From NCBI GenBank assembly GCA_026225945.1, contig JAMJFZ010001815.1:17801001-17865000 (forward strand): a stretch of DNA of 64,000 nucleotides. Reading direction: 5' to 3'. Both the position numbers and the translations under genes were made by a program. Under the pieces are notes generated by a model that was not told where the DNA came from, searched no databases, and saw only the letters and a program-made list of their open reading frames with translations. Of the stretch, positions 42,521 through 54,506 are shown piece by piece. Source of the DNA: Cricetomys ansorgei. Taxonomy: Eukaryota; Chordata; Mammalia; Rodentia; Nesomyidae. Each line of letters opens with the position of its first letter. Position 1 is the first letter of the stretch.

Positions 42521-44109
42521 AGGTATAGCATCTGAGTTCAGTCTGTTCTGTTTTCTTGTTCTATCCTTAACTCTCTTAGTGTTTCTCCCTGATCTTCCAG
42601 ATGGCCTGTCTCACTTACAGGTGGTCCTCATTGGGTGGTTTTTCACAGGTAAAGTCATAGATCTGGTCACACCTCTGAGCTTTTCTTTAGGGACATGGGT
42701 GAGTTAGTTATAGATGCTGTTTTTGCCCATGGCCAGTTCTTCACAGGTTAAGTCACAGGCATAATCTGTCCTCTGTGCAGTCTTTCACTGTGTCTAGCTT
42801 GACATGATGCTTAGAACCTGAGTCTATTCTGCAGATGCTGGCTCTGACCAGGTTTCCAGGTTGCTGATGTGGTTCTGATTCAGTGCATTCCCCATATCCT
42901 AGAAGAATTTTATTGACCAAGTTTCGGTGAATGAAAGAGTCCTATGGCATTTGTCCTGGTTTTCCTGAAAGTGTGGTTTGTGGAGAGTGCAGAGTTATCA
43001 AACTACCAACATAGCAGTGGTCTTTTAAAATGATTTCTAATTGCTGTTCTCTGTCAAGTGCTGGGGAGATAGGGTTTCCCAGCATCTTTTCCCTCGCATC
43101 TGTGGCTGCAGCATACAGTTTGGTCTGCCTTCATCTTTTTGCTGTTGTTGTTTTTCTTCCTAAACTGTCTGTTACTGAGAGTTCCGCATTGATTTTCTAT
43201 CTTAAGTGCAGCTCTAGTCACTTTTGTTACTGGGAAAGGAGAATTCTCCAGACCTGTCAATCCTTCTGGGGCAGACTCTGAATATCTCCCTGTTTTATTT
43301 TGCCATTAAACTGGGTGGTTTTTCATTTGTTTGTTTGTTTGTTTTTGTTTTTAAGCCATCACTACTTCCTCTGATATCTATTATTCGACTTTCTCCAGTT
43401 CATTTCTTGTAAATTCTACCTGAACATACACCTGTGTGTCAGATGGCATCTTCCCTAAACCAATGCGTACTTTAAGTTATTTTTGCACCATTTTTCAGGA
43501 TATCACACAGAGTTGGTTTTGCTTTTTTATGTAGATTTAATGACATATTTTGACTTAAAAAATCATTTAATTAACAAATGGGATACCCTCATACAGAAGC
43601 AATAGAATCGTATCCCAATTAATCACACTGAGAATCACTTAGAGACTTTCCAAATCAACAGGGGTTGAATTATATTAAGTAGTGTTTTGTTATATAGAGT
43701 GAATTCTGTTTCCTCTGGGAATAATAACACAATTGTCAGTAAAAGCACTTATCCCTCCACACTAAGTCATTTGCTTGTGTGGGTTTGGCTTCATCTCTAA
43801 TGAAAGCAATGCGTATGCTAACTGACTTAACTCTTAGCCTCTTAATTTGCTTGAGTATAAGCACATGACTTAGTCTGTTCATTTAAACCACAACCCATGA
43901 CTTTTTCTAGAGCAGCAAATTTCCTTTCTGTGAGGCCATGAATCACACAGTGTTTAGTCCTAATGGCTGCATATAGGTGCCTTGTAACCTTGAGGAGCTT
44001 AGGATAAAGCTGGTTAGTGTTACAGAACAAAAATATGTCCTTGGTGACAGTGTGAAGTATCTGACTTCAGTGCGCTTGAACTTAGTATCATCACTAATTG
44101 TTATAATCA
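42521..44109. other. Sequence between two same-orientation LTRs
   Basis: About 1.6 kb without recognised coding capacity; open frames of 83 and 80 codons are unremarkable. The flanking LTRs are of one type and one orientation, and 'cttagtatcatcac' near 44,080 could be a decayed primer-binding site, so this may be the remains of a provirus interior. Alternatively two independent solo LTRs. Confidence 0.35.
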
Positions 44110-44472
44110 GGGTTTCTACTGTTGGGATAAAAATGCCAAAACCAGTTACAGTTACACCTGTATCAGCTTATAACTCTCAGATTACAGTACAACACTCAGG
44201 AACTGGGGGCAGGAACTGAAGCAGAAGCCATGGAGGAGTGCTGCTTTCTGGTTTGCTTGCTTTCTCATAGCTTGCTTAGACTGGTTTCTTATACTGTCCA
44301 AGATCACCTACCCAGTGTTTGCATCACCCGAGATGGGCTGGCCCCTCTCATGTTAATCAGAAATCAAGAAAAGGCCCCACAGACTTGCCCACAGGTCAAT
44401 CCTATGGAGACATTTCCTCAATTAAGATTCCTTCTCAGATGAATCCAGATTGTGTCATGTTGACAAAAAAAC
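44110..44472 (-). mobile_element. Rodent MaLR-like LTR, minus strand
   Basis: 'ggtttctactgttgggataa', 'gcaggaactgaagcagaagc', 'gatgggctggcccctctcat', 'tatggagacatttcctcaat' and 'tgtgtcatgttgac' show the same order as 42,150-42,520. Confidence 0.87.
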
Positions 44473-45116
44473 CTCACCACATCATCAGTTCTTCAGCTGA
44501 ATAACCTAATGTGTTTGTCTGGCTTAGTCATTTTGAGTTCAGTTTTCTGGGGCATGGTTCCAAAGTCCTTGTAATTGATGAGATGAGCTATTTTTGGTGA
44601 AAATTCACTTCCACCTCAGTCTTTAAAAAAAAAAAAAAAGGCAGAAGAAATAGAGCAATGGAGCATGCATGAGCCAACAGCTGGAAAAGAAAAAACAAAG
44701 AAACAAAAAACTTCTCCAGTATAATCTGGATAGAAAAAAAAAATTACAAGTTTGATGACATATTTGGCATGTGTTAGGATGTGGACCATTTTCAGGGATA
44801 TGGAACAATCATTTAGATTTACACTAATTTGGAATCCTTTCATGGTTCAAATTACTTGTGGAAAGGGAACTGCTGATAGCCAATAGCGAGTGGGTTTTGT
44901 GGTTTTTAGGGAACAGATACAAAAATTGTTGCAGAGATAAAAACTCAGGAGCTTCAAAAGGAAGTTTCATGTTTCCTTCTTAACCATCTATGCACGGACC
45001 AGCAGTCTAGTGAAAACAGCTAGCTCTAGTCCTCACGGGAGCACTACATCTGGTAGGGCTCCTTTGCCATCTTTCATTTGGCATCCAATTCTGGTCCATC
45101 CATTTCCAGCCTGCAG
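44473..45116. other. Unassigned sequence with A runs
   Basis: A run at 44,624-44,639 and other A-rich patches. Nothing else recognised. Confidence 0.45.
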
Positions 45117-45234
45117 AGTAAAAGAGAAGAGAAGAGAAGAGAACAGAAGGGAAGGGAGGAGAGGGGAGGGGAGGGGAGGGGAGGGGAGGGGAGGGGAGGG
45201 GAGGGGAGGGGAGGGGAGGGGAAGAGGGAAAAAA
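45117..45234. repeat. (GAGAA)n then (GGGGA)n purine tract
   Basis: About 118 bases almost entirely purine on the plus strand: AGAGA-type units, then about 13 GGGGA units. Open frames across it are artefacts. Confidence 0.97.
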
Positions 45235-45817
45235 ACACTTTCCATTACAAAATATGATTTGTCAATATGATTAGGACAATGTTTCCACTAACGTCCTAAT
45301 CTTCACAAGTTAGTCAAGATCATATGACTCACCTGAATCATTCAAAGTTGAGAATGGAACATCTGACTAAAGTTCTCTATTGTCCTTATGGGATACAGGT
45401 GAGACCATGGAGAAATCGGAGTGGGTATCACAAGGCTATTTCTCCAGTTCCTTATAAAACTAAGAAAAATATTCTTATAAAATTTCATGCTCTATCTATC
45501 TATCATATAACTACCAATTTATCATCTAGCTATCTTTATGTGTGTACATGCACATCCCTCCCTAGTTATTTCACATTAGAATTTTAATTCTCAAGTGATA
45601 TAACAAAGTAATGATAATTCAATTTCTAACATATAAAATGAAATGAAATTATAGTTTGTAATTGAATCATAATATATGTTTCAGTTCCTTTATAATTTTC
45701 AGTAAATTAAGAGAGAAAAGAATGATTTTCATTTCAAAGAATTGTATTCATACAAAATTGTAGACGAATAGCCCTGTGTAAAAGCTAAAGTCTACATTCC
45801 AGGAGCTACATTCAGAG
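45235..45817. other. Unassigned sequence
   Basis: AT-rich with a short TCTA run near 45,491-45,505. Nothing recognised. Confidence 0.5.
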
Positions 45818-46008
45818 GCCTGTGTGGTCTGGATTGAATGTAGGCATACCTTTAATCCAGTATTCAGAAAGCAGTGGTAGCAAACACAGGAAGCAGACCT
45901 CAGAAGGAGTCAGAAGAGTCAGTTGAAGCATTCAGTGAGTTGAGAATCAGGCTGTCCTCTGCCATGAATCAATGTCTTCAACTACACACAATGACTAAAT
46001 ATATTAAC
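45818..46008 (+). mobile_element. Unnamed long dispersed repeat, copy 2 (shortened)
   Basis: Shares the opening 'ggcctgtgtg', the 'acctttaatcca' block, a shortened purine-rich middle ('cagaaggagtcagaagagtc') and the closing 'ctgtcctctgccatgaa' followed by 'caatg..acta' with copy 1 at 2,797-3,405. About 400 bp of the copy 1 interior is absent. Confidence 0.65.
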
Positions 46009-46027
46009 ACATTTTTTAAATGTGAAG

Positions 46028-46243
46028 GTCTATTTATTTTTTTATTTTATGTGTATCTATGTTTTCTTGAAATATATGTATGTGTGCCTGTGTGTGCCAG
46101 GAGTCTACAAAATTAGGAGAGGGTGTTAGAATCCCTGAAATTGGAGTTATGGACAGTTGTAAGCTATCAAGTGGGAACTGGGAACCAAATCTAGGTTCTT
46201 TGCAAGAACAGCAATAATTTTTAACTGATCAGCTATTTCCCCA
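46028..46243 (-). mobile_element. B2 SINE, minus strand
   Basis: 'tttatgtgtatctatgtttt', 'aggagagggtgttagaatcc', 'gtgggaactgggaaccaaat', 'ctaggttctttgcaagaaca', 'ctgatcagctatttcccc'. Antisense B2, moderately diverged. Confidence 0.85.
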
Positions 46244-47510
46244 ATATTAGCTTATTTCTTAATTTCAGATACTTGTAGGTTTCTTTTCATTTCCTGGCAT
46301 GAAACTTTGATAAGGATGAGTTTACATGTATGAGGCTATTAGTCAATTATTTTGCTTCTGGGAAATTATTTATTCAAAGTTTTTTCATGAGCAGCAGTGG
46401 GTATAATTTTTATCTTTATGACTTTTCCTAATAATATTTTGTAGTATCAAATAATTGAATGACAATTACTTTACTTGTGATATAAACAGACATTAATGAC
46501 ATCATGGAAGTCAGGCTAGGTGGTAGAGATTAGAAGCAAAACAACTCTCCTTTAAGGGTACTAGAAAAAAGGTTGTATTACTGAATTTCTGGGATCCCAG
46601 AGAGAAAAAGTCTTATAAGTTTCTTATATGAAAGGCAGTGAAGATTCCAAGATTTCTGGGAGAAAAAGAAGAAACACCTCAGCATCATGCTGGGTTCATG
46701 TTATTTGGTTTTAGATCACTGTTCATCTCAAACCGGCTTGTCCCAGGGAATGTCCCAAGTCCTCCACTTCTCACAACTCTTTGATTAATGTCACTGCCAG
46801 TGACTTGCAGATAGGAAACCTGGGGATGTGGATAAATGATAAATTGTTTAGAAAAAAAAAAACCATGTTTTTCTTCTTTTCTCTGACTTAACTCCATGCT
46901 AAGTATACAAAATTTGAAAAAAAAAAAAAAAAAAGAGGCATAAAAACAAAAAAAAAATACTGAAAAGAAAGAATATTTCTTTTACAGATGACCCCCTGTC
47001 AGCATCCTTGTTTCATGGATGGAACTATGGCTCCACTGAAGCTGATACTCTTTTCTGGACTCTATGGGAACTTGTACTGATACACTTACACACACACACA
47101 CTTATTACATCGCACATACATAAATGCAAATAAAATCAATCTTACGCTGGAGAGTGCAGTCCTGAACTGAAATCTGAAGGGCATATCCAAACGTGGAAAA
47201 TCAGAGAGAATTCCTTCTTCACCAGGAACCCTCAGGTTTTACACTTAAAAACTTTAGTTGGTTTCAGGCAGCCCATCTGTTGTACGCAGGACAACTTAAC
47301 TTTTCTGAAAGTCAGCTGATTCTAAATGGCAACCACATCTATAGCGGCACTGAGACTGGCCCAACATCTGAGCATCTTAGTCTAGCCAGGCTGACACACA
47401 AAGTTAACCATACTAGGTTTCCAGACAGCACCATTCACATATCTGCTTTTCCCCCTGAACTTGTTTAAATGTAATGACACAGAAGCAAAATATAATTAAA
47501 GGAAATGTAT
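46244..47510. other. Mostly unassigned sequence
   Basis: Contains an A run (46,919-46,934), a short CA run (47,087-47,101) followed by an A-rich end that may be a SINE tail, and, at about 47,370-47,425, 'aggctgacacacaaagttaa', which resembles the end of an antisense MaLR-like LTR. No gene. Confidence 0.4.
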
Positions 47511-47987
47511 TTAGGTCCCATGGTTTTTCAAGACATAGATTGAGTTGAAAGTCTTGAAAAAAAAATAAATCTTTCTTTGACGATCTCCAGGTAAGCAGTC
47601 AGAGGAATTTGGAAAAAAAGACAAGGGATTGTGGATGCCTGTGTCCATAGGTTGCAGCAAAAACTGAAGGCATTCTCTTGCCCTAGGTGGATTTAAGGAG
47701 GTGGAATTTCTGAAAGATGTAATATTAAACCACAGCTGTGCCTTTTTGAAGGTTAGCACTGCTTGGGGAGATGAAGGTACAAGGTTTTCAAAAAAGGAGC
47801 TTTCATTAAGGAACTGATCATCCTTGGGCAGGTGGCTCATTGCCTGGGGCAGAGCTTTGTGAGAGCACATTACCACAATGGGCATGCTGGGCTTGCTAAT
47901 GTGCCACTGATGTGCATGCTTCATTAGTGCCTGCCAATGGGGCCTCAGCCCTGCAAGTCCAGCTTGGCCTGTGGGCTTCTGTGCCAT
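47511..47987 (-). other. 158-codon open frame of unknown nature
   Basis: The longest open frame in the window. Its ATG lies in a favourable context (caaccATGG). The translation opens MAQKPTGQAGLAGLRPHWQA and is rich in Ser, Pro, His and Leu. I recognise no domain or family, no transmembrane segment or signal peptide, and no poly(A) signal close downstream. No known repeat underlies it. It could be a chance frame, a fragment of an unrecognised retroelement, or a decayed retrocopy. I would not call it a gene. Confidence 0.2.
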
Positions 47988-50269
47988 GGTTGCCTAGACC
48001 GCCCTTTCCTTCCATTTGAGAAACTCTGAATGACTTCAGAACCGAAAGCCCTTGGGGAAACTTCCTCTACTTTCAACTAGTAATCTGTTTTTCTTATTGA
48101 AAAACCAATATACATTCTTTGAATTAAAATCAGGGGAAAATGATAAACAAACTCTTATCTGCAATCTCCCTGTAAACATTACAGTGTATTTTAATGACAG
48201 TTCTAACAGTATGGACATTAGTGTGAATTTGGTTTTGGCTATAGGTCGAATATAGCAAAAAAAATGGATTAAGACCTTGTATACTCCTTTATACTTTGCC
48301 TTTTGATCTATTGTGTCATTAGTAGAATTCCTTGTCAATTTACACATTATAGATGGTTTTAGGGATGAGTAAAATTCCATTGTCTTAACATTCTCAACAG
48401 TAGTATAATTCACTGGTACATTGTAAAGTATGTTATTTCTCCAAATCACACATTCCTAAAATTTTGTAGCTGCTTTTAACCAGGAAGTTGTAGGGGGAAA
48501 AAATAAATTAGTGTACCCTAAATCATTGTGCTCTAATAAGAATTGAATTACATCAAGGAAAATTCTTGGAGCCAGTGGGTGATACTCTAGGAGTAAACAT
48601 TAGTTTAAAATTTCATTATCTCAAGTTCAGAAACAGGAGTGATGAATCAAGGACAATTCATCTTTAAATTTTTCATTATCTTTAGCTTTGAGGCAGCAGG
48701 CTCCACAGCCAAGACAAATTTTCAGTGCCCTCTAACTATTGTCTTGTCATCTTGTGTCTGAGTATGATGTGTTTTATTGAATTAGATTAAAATTAAGTCT
48801 GGAAGCTTATTATGCAATGGTCTCCAAAGAACACACATTCCCCCACCGATGCCTGCTTTATGAATTGCTAATACTCACAGTGCAAGGCTGCTTTATTCAT
48901 TTCTAGAATGACTATCTCAAAACATGTAAAGATAACAGCATTATCTAATTGTAACAAACAGATTTTTCTTCCCTGTTTTTTTTTTTAATTTGTCTATCAG
49001 TATATGCATTTTGCAAAGTCATAAAGATAACCTCATAATTAACAGTTTTCTGTCTCTAGGTTGTCTGATATAGCAAAGAGACAGGAGCTCCTGGAGGTAT
49101 TTGTTTGTATTATCAATTAAATTGAGGAAGCAGTGAGCTCCCAGTGTCACTGTTTGAAATATAGAGTGACTATGATATACTGGTGTTCTTTCTTGGAGAC
49201 CAGAGTCTCTTCACCTAAAGCACGAATTGTATTGTTCGCTGACTGTGAGTCCTGGGATTTTGTAGTAATCACAGTCAAAATGCCATGAAACAGTTCCCTC
49301 TATAAAATTGAATATGCAATATTCAACAAGTTATTGGATCAACTAGGATGAACCTAGAGGAGAGACTCACAAATCCTCAACATGGAACGTGACCAGCTAT
49401 CTGGTCAACCAATACTTCTGGTCCAGTGAAAAAGCCACCTGCAAAAAATGAAATCTCAGGCTGTGAGAGGAATGGTACAGGAAGAGTATGCACCAACACA
49501 GCAAAAGTGGAGCCCCGCTGCTCTTCTCATTTACCTTACTTCAACTCTGCATTCTGGCTTCAAGTAGGCAAGTGTATATGCTATGTTCAGGACCCTTCCT
49601 TACTAGAATCCCTGGCTCATACCACATTTTGGAATCTTGGCATCTGAAGTAAAGAGCATCATGACAACCAGAAGATTTAATATTAAGGAAATCATATCAC
49701 AGCACCAAATGTATTCACAGAGAGGCAACTGCTTTGTCAAAAATTCCTCCACCTCTTAAAAAGTATAGACTTAATTTAAATAAGAATATATTATTATATA
49801 AGGTTTTGAAAAGTACTACTTAATAATTAAGAAAGTATTTTGTATTTTGTTCTATCTATTAAAACAAAATTGCTTCATGATACCAATATTCCAGATATTT
49901 CCTAAGAAATGCGAAGTATATGATAATTGTGCCTTAAAAGATTCTGACATGATTAAGCTATAATTTTGTTCGTATTTTATTCCACTCAACAAAAAATTAG
50001 ATGATAATCGACAAACACTGCTTCTTTGCATTATAGACTTTGCAGAGTTGAAATGTATTATTAATAGGATTTTAAAATCATATTCCAACATATAAATACC
50101 CTTCTCCCACTTAATAGCTGTCATAGAAAATGTCTGATTACATAGATGTCAGAAATTATTGATATTTTATTTTATATATTTATGTTAGCTAGAAATTTAT
50201 CACAGGGAAAGTATAGGAAAGAATGATTCTAATAATGATCATTAGCATGAAACAGTAGATGATGAAGTG
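47988..50269. other. Unassigned sequence with a 137-codon minus frame
   Basis: A minus-strand frame (48,036-48,449) opens MIWRNNILYNVPVNYTTVEN. The plus strand here ('atgagtaaaattccattgtc') looks faintly like antisense L1 3' UTR, so the frame is more likely decayed repeat than a gene. Elsewhere only a T run (48,978-48,987) stands out. Confidence 0.35.
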
Positions 50270-50442
50270 TTAGACGGACATGAAATTAACAAACATTTAT
50301 TCATGCTTGCTATGTATGAGACACATAATAGGAGCTTGGAATATTCCAGTGAGCAAAACAATTGTCCTTGTCCTCTTGGAACATCTATTTTAACCTGTGT
50401 AGAAAATGGACAAGAAGTAAGAAAGCAATAAATGATGTCAGA
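50270..50442 (-). mobile_element. L2 LINE fragment, minus strand
   Basis: 'aacaaacatttattcatgct', 'tgctatgtatgagacacata', 'attccagtgagcaaaacaat' and 'gtcctcttggaacatctatt' follow the antisense L2 3' end. Confidence 0.78.
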
Positions 50443-50467
50443 TAACAGATATTTTAAGAAAATAAAG

Positions 50468-50590
50468 AGGAGTTGGAAAGACGGGCCAGTGGTTATGAGT
50501 TTGTTGCCCTTGTAAATTGATTCCCAACACCTCTGTAGGTAGTTTACAACTGCCTATTAAGACTGGCATAAAGAACCAGATCAGTTTAAC
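50468..50590 (+). mobile_element. B2 SINE, 5' part
   Basis: 'ggagttggaaagacgggcca', 'gtggttatgagtttgttgcc', 'attgattcccaacacctctg' and 'gtttacaactgcctatt' match the B2 head and body. The 3' part is diverged. Confidence 0.72.
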
Positions 50591-51311
50591 AACCTTTCAA
50601 CTCAAATACCAGATGAGCACTTGGGGATGAGAAAAGGCAGGCAGGGGATAGCAGTAGGAAAACAACTTTTCTGTATTTTTATGTAAATTTAAGAAAACAG
50701 TAATGATTGCATGGGGAAAAGACTTTTTGTTTGAGTTTGGCTAGACCTTTCAAACATAGATAAGAATGATGAGCGTCCATCAGGCAGAATGTTGGCAGTT
50801 CTCCTTGCATGAATCAGTAGAAAGTATGGCTGCTTGCACGTAATCGTTTCTTCACTGCCACATACAAAACATAGTGTGTATTTTAATTACAAAATAGAAA
50901 ATGTTTCAAATATTTCAAAACTAATTTATTTCTCCAAGTTTAAACAATTACTATAATTTTACATCTTTTTAAATTTGGCTTATAATTTGGGTTTTTATTT
51001 CTTACTTCACAAAGTACATTACGATGTCTGTGATTTTTTTATAGATAACTGCAGAGAAGTTAAAAATAATGTGGGATACAGTCACAGAACCATTTCCCCA
51101 GGGTAACTCATTATCCTTTCATTCTATCACAAGAAAAGATATTCCAGCTTTGTAAGTCTGTGTAGTGAGGAAGCAATGTTTTAGGCTTTAGAGGACTTAT
51201 TATACAGAATATGCTTTAAAATATAAAGTCAAAATAAAGCCTTTTTTTGGATGTATATGTGTGTGTGTGCTTTATTTTATTATCATGTATAATATGTGAT
51301 TAAATAATAAA
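50591..51311. other. Unassigned sequence
   Basis: AT-rich, nothing recognised. Confidence 0.5.
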
Positions 51312-51442
51312 GGTAGAGAGCTGGAGAAATAGTCTTACCCAGGGAAAAGCATACCTAACTAATTATCTAATACCAAATGGTCAGTTCTGAAAACATACAT
51401 ACAAGTAACATTATACGGACTGAGCAGATTATATATAGGGAA

Positions 51443-51498
<56 letters not shown>

Positions 51499-51672
51499 AA
51501 ATATATATATATGTATATATATATATATACACACACGCATAATAATCAAAAAGAGGGATATGAAATTGAAAGAGAGCAAGAAGGTATATATAGAAGGATT
51601 CAAAGGGTGCAAAGGAAAGAGGAAAATGATATAATTATAATCTCAAAAATAAAAGAAATAATAAAAATAGCA
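51312..51672 (+). mobile_element. Rodent L1 3' end, plus strand
   Basis: 'ctaataccaaatggtcagtt', 'ctgaaaacatacatacaagt', 'aacattatacggactgagca', then a TG/TA tract, 'gaaattgaaagagagcaaga', 'aatgatataattataatctc' and an A-rich tail. This is the sense version of the 3' UTR seen antisense at 16,471-17,023. Confidence 0.85.
51444..51535. repeat. (TG)n(TA)n microsatellite in the L1 3' UTR
   Basis: About 19 TG units, then TATG and TA units. In the same relative position of the L1 3' UTR as the tract at 16,603-16,631. Confidence 0.97.
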
Positions 51673-51779
51673 AAGTCCTATTTAAAATGAAGTTTGTGGC
51701 ATGTTAGTACAGGTTGATCTTCATTTCATCACTGTGGAAACTTTTGTTCCTACTTGTGAAATGGTAAAGACATTGTTCA
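51673..51779. other. Unassigned spacer
   Basis: Nothing recognised. Confidence 0.5.
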
Positions 51780-52260
51780 ACATTCATTCAGGAACTACGT
51801 CCTGAGCACCTGGAGTGTCTCACTTCCCTTCTGAAGTCTGCCACTGTAACAGTGAGCTAAACAGACACACAAACAAACTCTCCAGCGAGTTACACATGAA
51901 GGAAATCAGTAAACATGACCAGACACAGGTCACATCTCTAATCATGATGTGGAAGATTTAAAAAAGGAGAAAGGTATTAGTGATGAGAAAATAAGAGGAA
52001 GGCACTTTATACAGAGTACATGAAGAAGTAATCACCAAGCAGGCAGCAATGAACCTGAACTTCACAGATGGAAGGGAGTGAGCTAGTAGGATAATGGAAC
52101 AAAGGAGTTCTTTCAAGATGACCCTACTCTAGAGATGTGGAGTTGGAGCTACAGGGTGGCCTTTGTGCCCAGAGAGTGGCAGTGAAAACTCAAGAGATGA
52201 GAAACATTAAGATGCAGAATATATAGCATTTTGAGGCCTTTGTAAAATTTAACTACTAAG
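51780..52260 (-). mobile_element. L2 LINE, minus strand, extended fragment
   Basis: 'ttcattcaggaactacgtcc' and 'tgagcacctggagtgtctca', then 'taacagtgagctaaacagac', 'aggcactttatacagagtac', 'gaacaaaggagttctttcaa', 'ttgtgcccagagagtggcag' and 'cattttgaggcctttgtaaa'. These follow the antisense L2 order over several hundred bases. Confidence 0.68.
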
Positions 52261-53556
52261 AATAAAATAAGAACTAGTAGAGAAAGCTTATGCAATATGT
52301 ATTCCTTGGAAGTGTCCCCTCCTTTCAGATTTGCAGTTGACTGACAGATATCTTGGGTTAAATTTCAGGGCTTAATATCATCTCCCCCACCAGCTCTGCA
52401 GGTATTGCTGATGCCAGGCACACACATTACATGAGACTTGGAACTTCCTTTCTTCATAAGTAGGTAGCATCATAAATAGTCTGCTTTCAGTTTTCTCTAA
52501 TGTTCGGTATTTCACGTTATTTTTACATTTTACTCAGAGGAGTGTCTTTTTCCTTTTTCCTAAAGTTGTCACATAAGTAAAAATTCTGACCCGTCTTCAT
52601 CCCAATGACAATTCCTTCTATTGCTGATTTCAGTGTTGCAAAAAATCTTATCGTCACACATATCCTAACATTCCTATAAAAGGGACTGATTTTTGTGTTT
52701 CCAGTCTCTTAATATTTCTTTTTATAAGTCCATATATTAAGCTTTATCTATACTAGAGAAGACAAAAGTTAATGCTTCTGTCTGGCCTTGAGCTGATTAT
52801 TCCTTTCCGAGCATCTGTAATTTTCCTGTAGACAAGAAGGATCACAACAACAATACCTACAGTGTAGGACTATTTACTTTAGGGGTTATTTATGATTAAT
52901 TAATATTTGTGACTTATCTTTTAGATATCTTGGATGGTAAGGCAATGTTCATTTCACTGTTCAAGGATGTTTTCTCCATTTTAGCTCTATCTGTTCTATA
53001 TTTGCAGCCTGTTTTTCACGATGAAGTACTTTCAGATCTCCTGAGAAGAAAAACATAAGTTTCTATTCTCCTCAAATTAATTATTTCTATTATTTCCTCT
53101 AGAGCCTGCCATTCCATTTTAATTTCCTGGAAATTATTTTCATTTTTATTTTTATTTTTGCCATGGATTTTCTTCAGAAGCTTTGAGATGCTCAAATCAG
53201 AAGAGATTACTAGGAAAGGATGTGAGTTCATAGCATATACAAAGCTTCCATGGAGAATACTATGTGTGTGTGGTACAGGTCTTTTTCTCATCTGTTACAC
53301 CTTCTGGGGGAAGAGGCTCTCTTTGGTGTCTACCACACCTTATAGGTAGGCTTCCTCTTGCAATTTGTACTCAAGGAATATCCAAGCAGGTCATACGAAT
53401 ACCAGCTGAATGTGCTTCTTAAGCAGTATTATCTTTCTTAACCTTTGTCTTCCTTCTACATCATTGTGGGAATCCAGACTCTCTATAGAATCATCTCCAT
53501 ACAGATCAGGACCTTTCTTTGGGGACTTCTTGGCTTTATTATAGCTACTTTGTATA
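52261..53556. other. Unassigned sequence
   Basis: A minus-strand frame of 91 codons (53,016-53,291) is rich in Lys/Glu/Asn and has no recognised domain. No repeat recognised. Confidence 0.4.
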
Positions 53557-53874
53557 TGTCTCCTACAGTCTTAATATTTGTGTCTCCACTCTCCAAATTC
53601 ATGTGATAAAATCCTAACAAGCAATACTGTTAGGAGTTAGGTCATTTGCGAAATGGGTCAATCATTGCACTTGATATTAGTGCCTTTATAAAGATATCTT
53701 AGGTACCCATGCCTTAAAGCATCTGAAGTTACAGCTAGGAGGAACTAACTGGGTGTTTCAGTTCATTCATCTTGGATTTCTTAGCCACCTGGCCTACAAG
53801 AAAGAAATATCTTTTGTCAATAAATGTCTTGTGTCACTATTGTCTTTTTTGTAGCAATGCAGATAGACTAAGAT
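53557..53874 (+). mobile_element. MLT1/MST-type MaLR LTR, plus strand
   Basis: 'tgtctccactctccaaattc', 'atgtgataaaatcctaacaa', 'aggagttaggtcatttgcga', 'attagtgcctttataaagat', 'tggatttcttagccacctgg' and 'gtagcaatgcagatagacta' follow the standard old MaLR order from 5' to 3'. Confidence 0.82.
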
Positions 53875-54435
53875 GGTAGCTAAAGATGAACAAGCACCTG
53901 ACTAGACCAACAATCTTTAACTTCTTTAATGACTCTGAGAGTTCTCCAGTGCTTCTTGAAAACAATACTGCTTACCTCCTGCTTTGAAAACACTTCGTTC
54001 TGCTCTGATTTCTGCTTTAGTCTATTTCCATCTATATCCACTTCTCAGAGTTGGATCCACTTGGCCCTTGGGTCCTGTTCTTAAGGATAGATTGTATACC
54101 ATTTTGGTGAATTGGGGAAAACAGTAAAGGATGGTAAAGTTTGTATCTGCCAATCATTTGGGCCATAGTCAAGTCCATGGCTCTTAATTTGTGACCCCTG
54201 TGTTTTTTGGCCTGGTTAGTCTTTCCAAATATGAATTACAATGCATGCCTGTGGACTAAGAGTTTATAACACCAGCCTAACACAATATCAGGAAACTACC
54301 TCAGTGTCTTCTTCCTGGTTCTTCAGAAAAATGAAAGAGGAGAAATTCACAGAGATAAAGAGATGTTAGATAAATTATAGGTAGGCATGTAGGCAGACAC
54401 ACACATACAGAAATAGATGGTAGATACATATATAG
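53875..54435. other. Unassigned sequence
   Basis: Nothing recognised. Confidence 0.5.
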
Positions 54436-54454
54436 ATGATAGATAGATCAATAT

Positions 54455-54505
<51 letters not shown>

Positions 54506-54506
54506 G
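54436..54506. repeat. (GATA)n microsatellite
   Basis: About 12 uninterrupted GATA units at the 3' side and interrupted units before. Confidence 0.97.

Noticed and set aside
48036..48449. 137-codon minus frame as a gene
   Set aside because: AT-rich, no domain, and the plus strand looks like decayed antisense L1 3' sequence.
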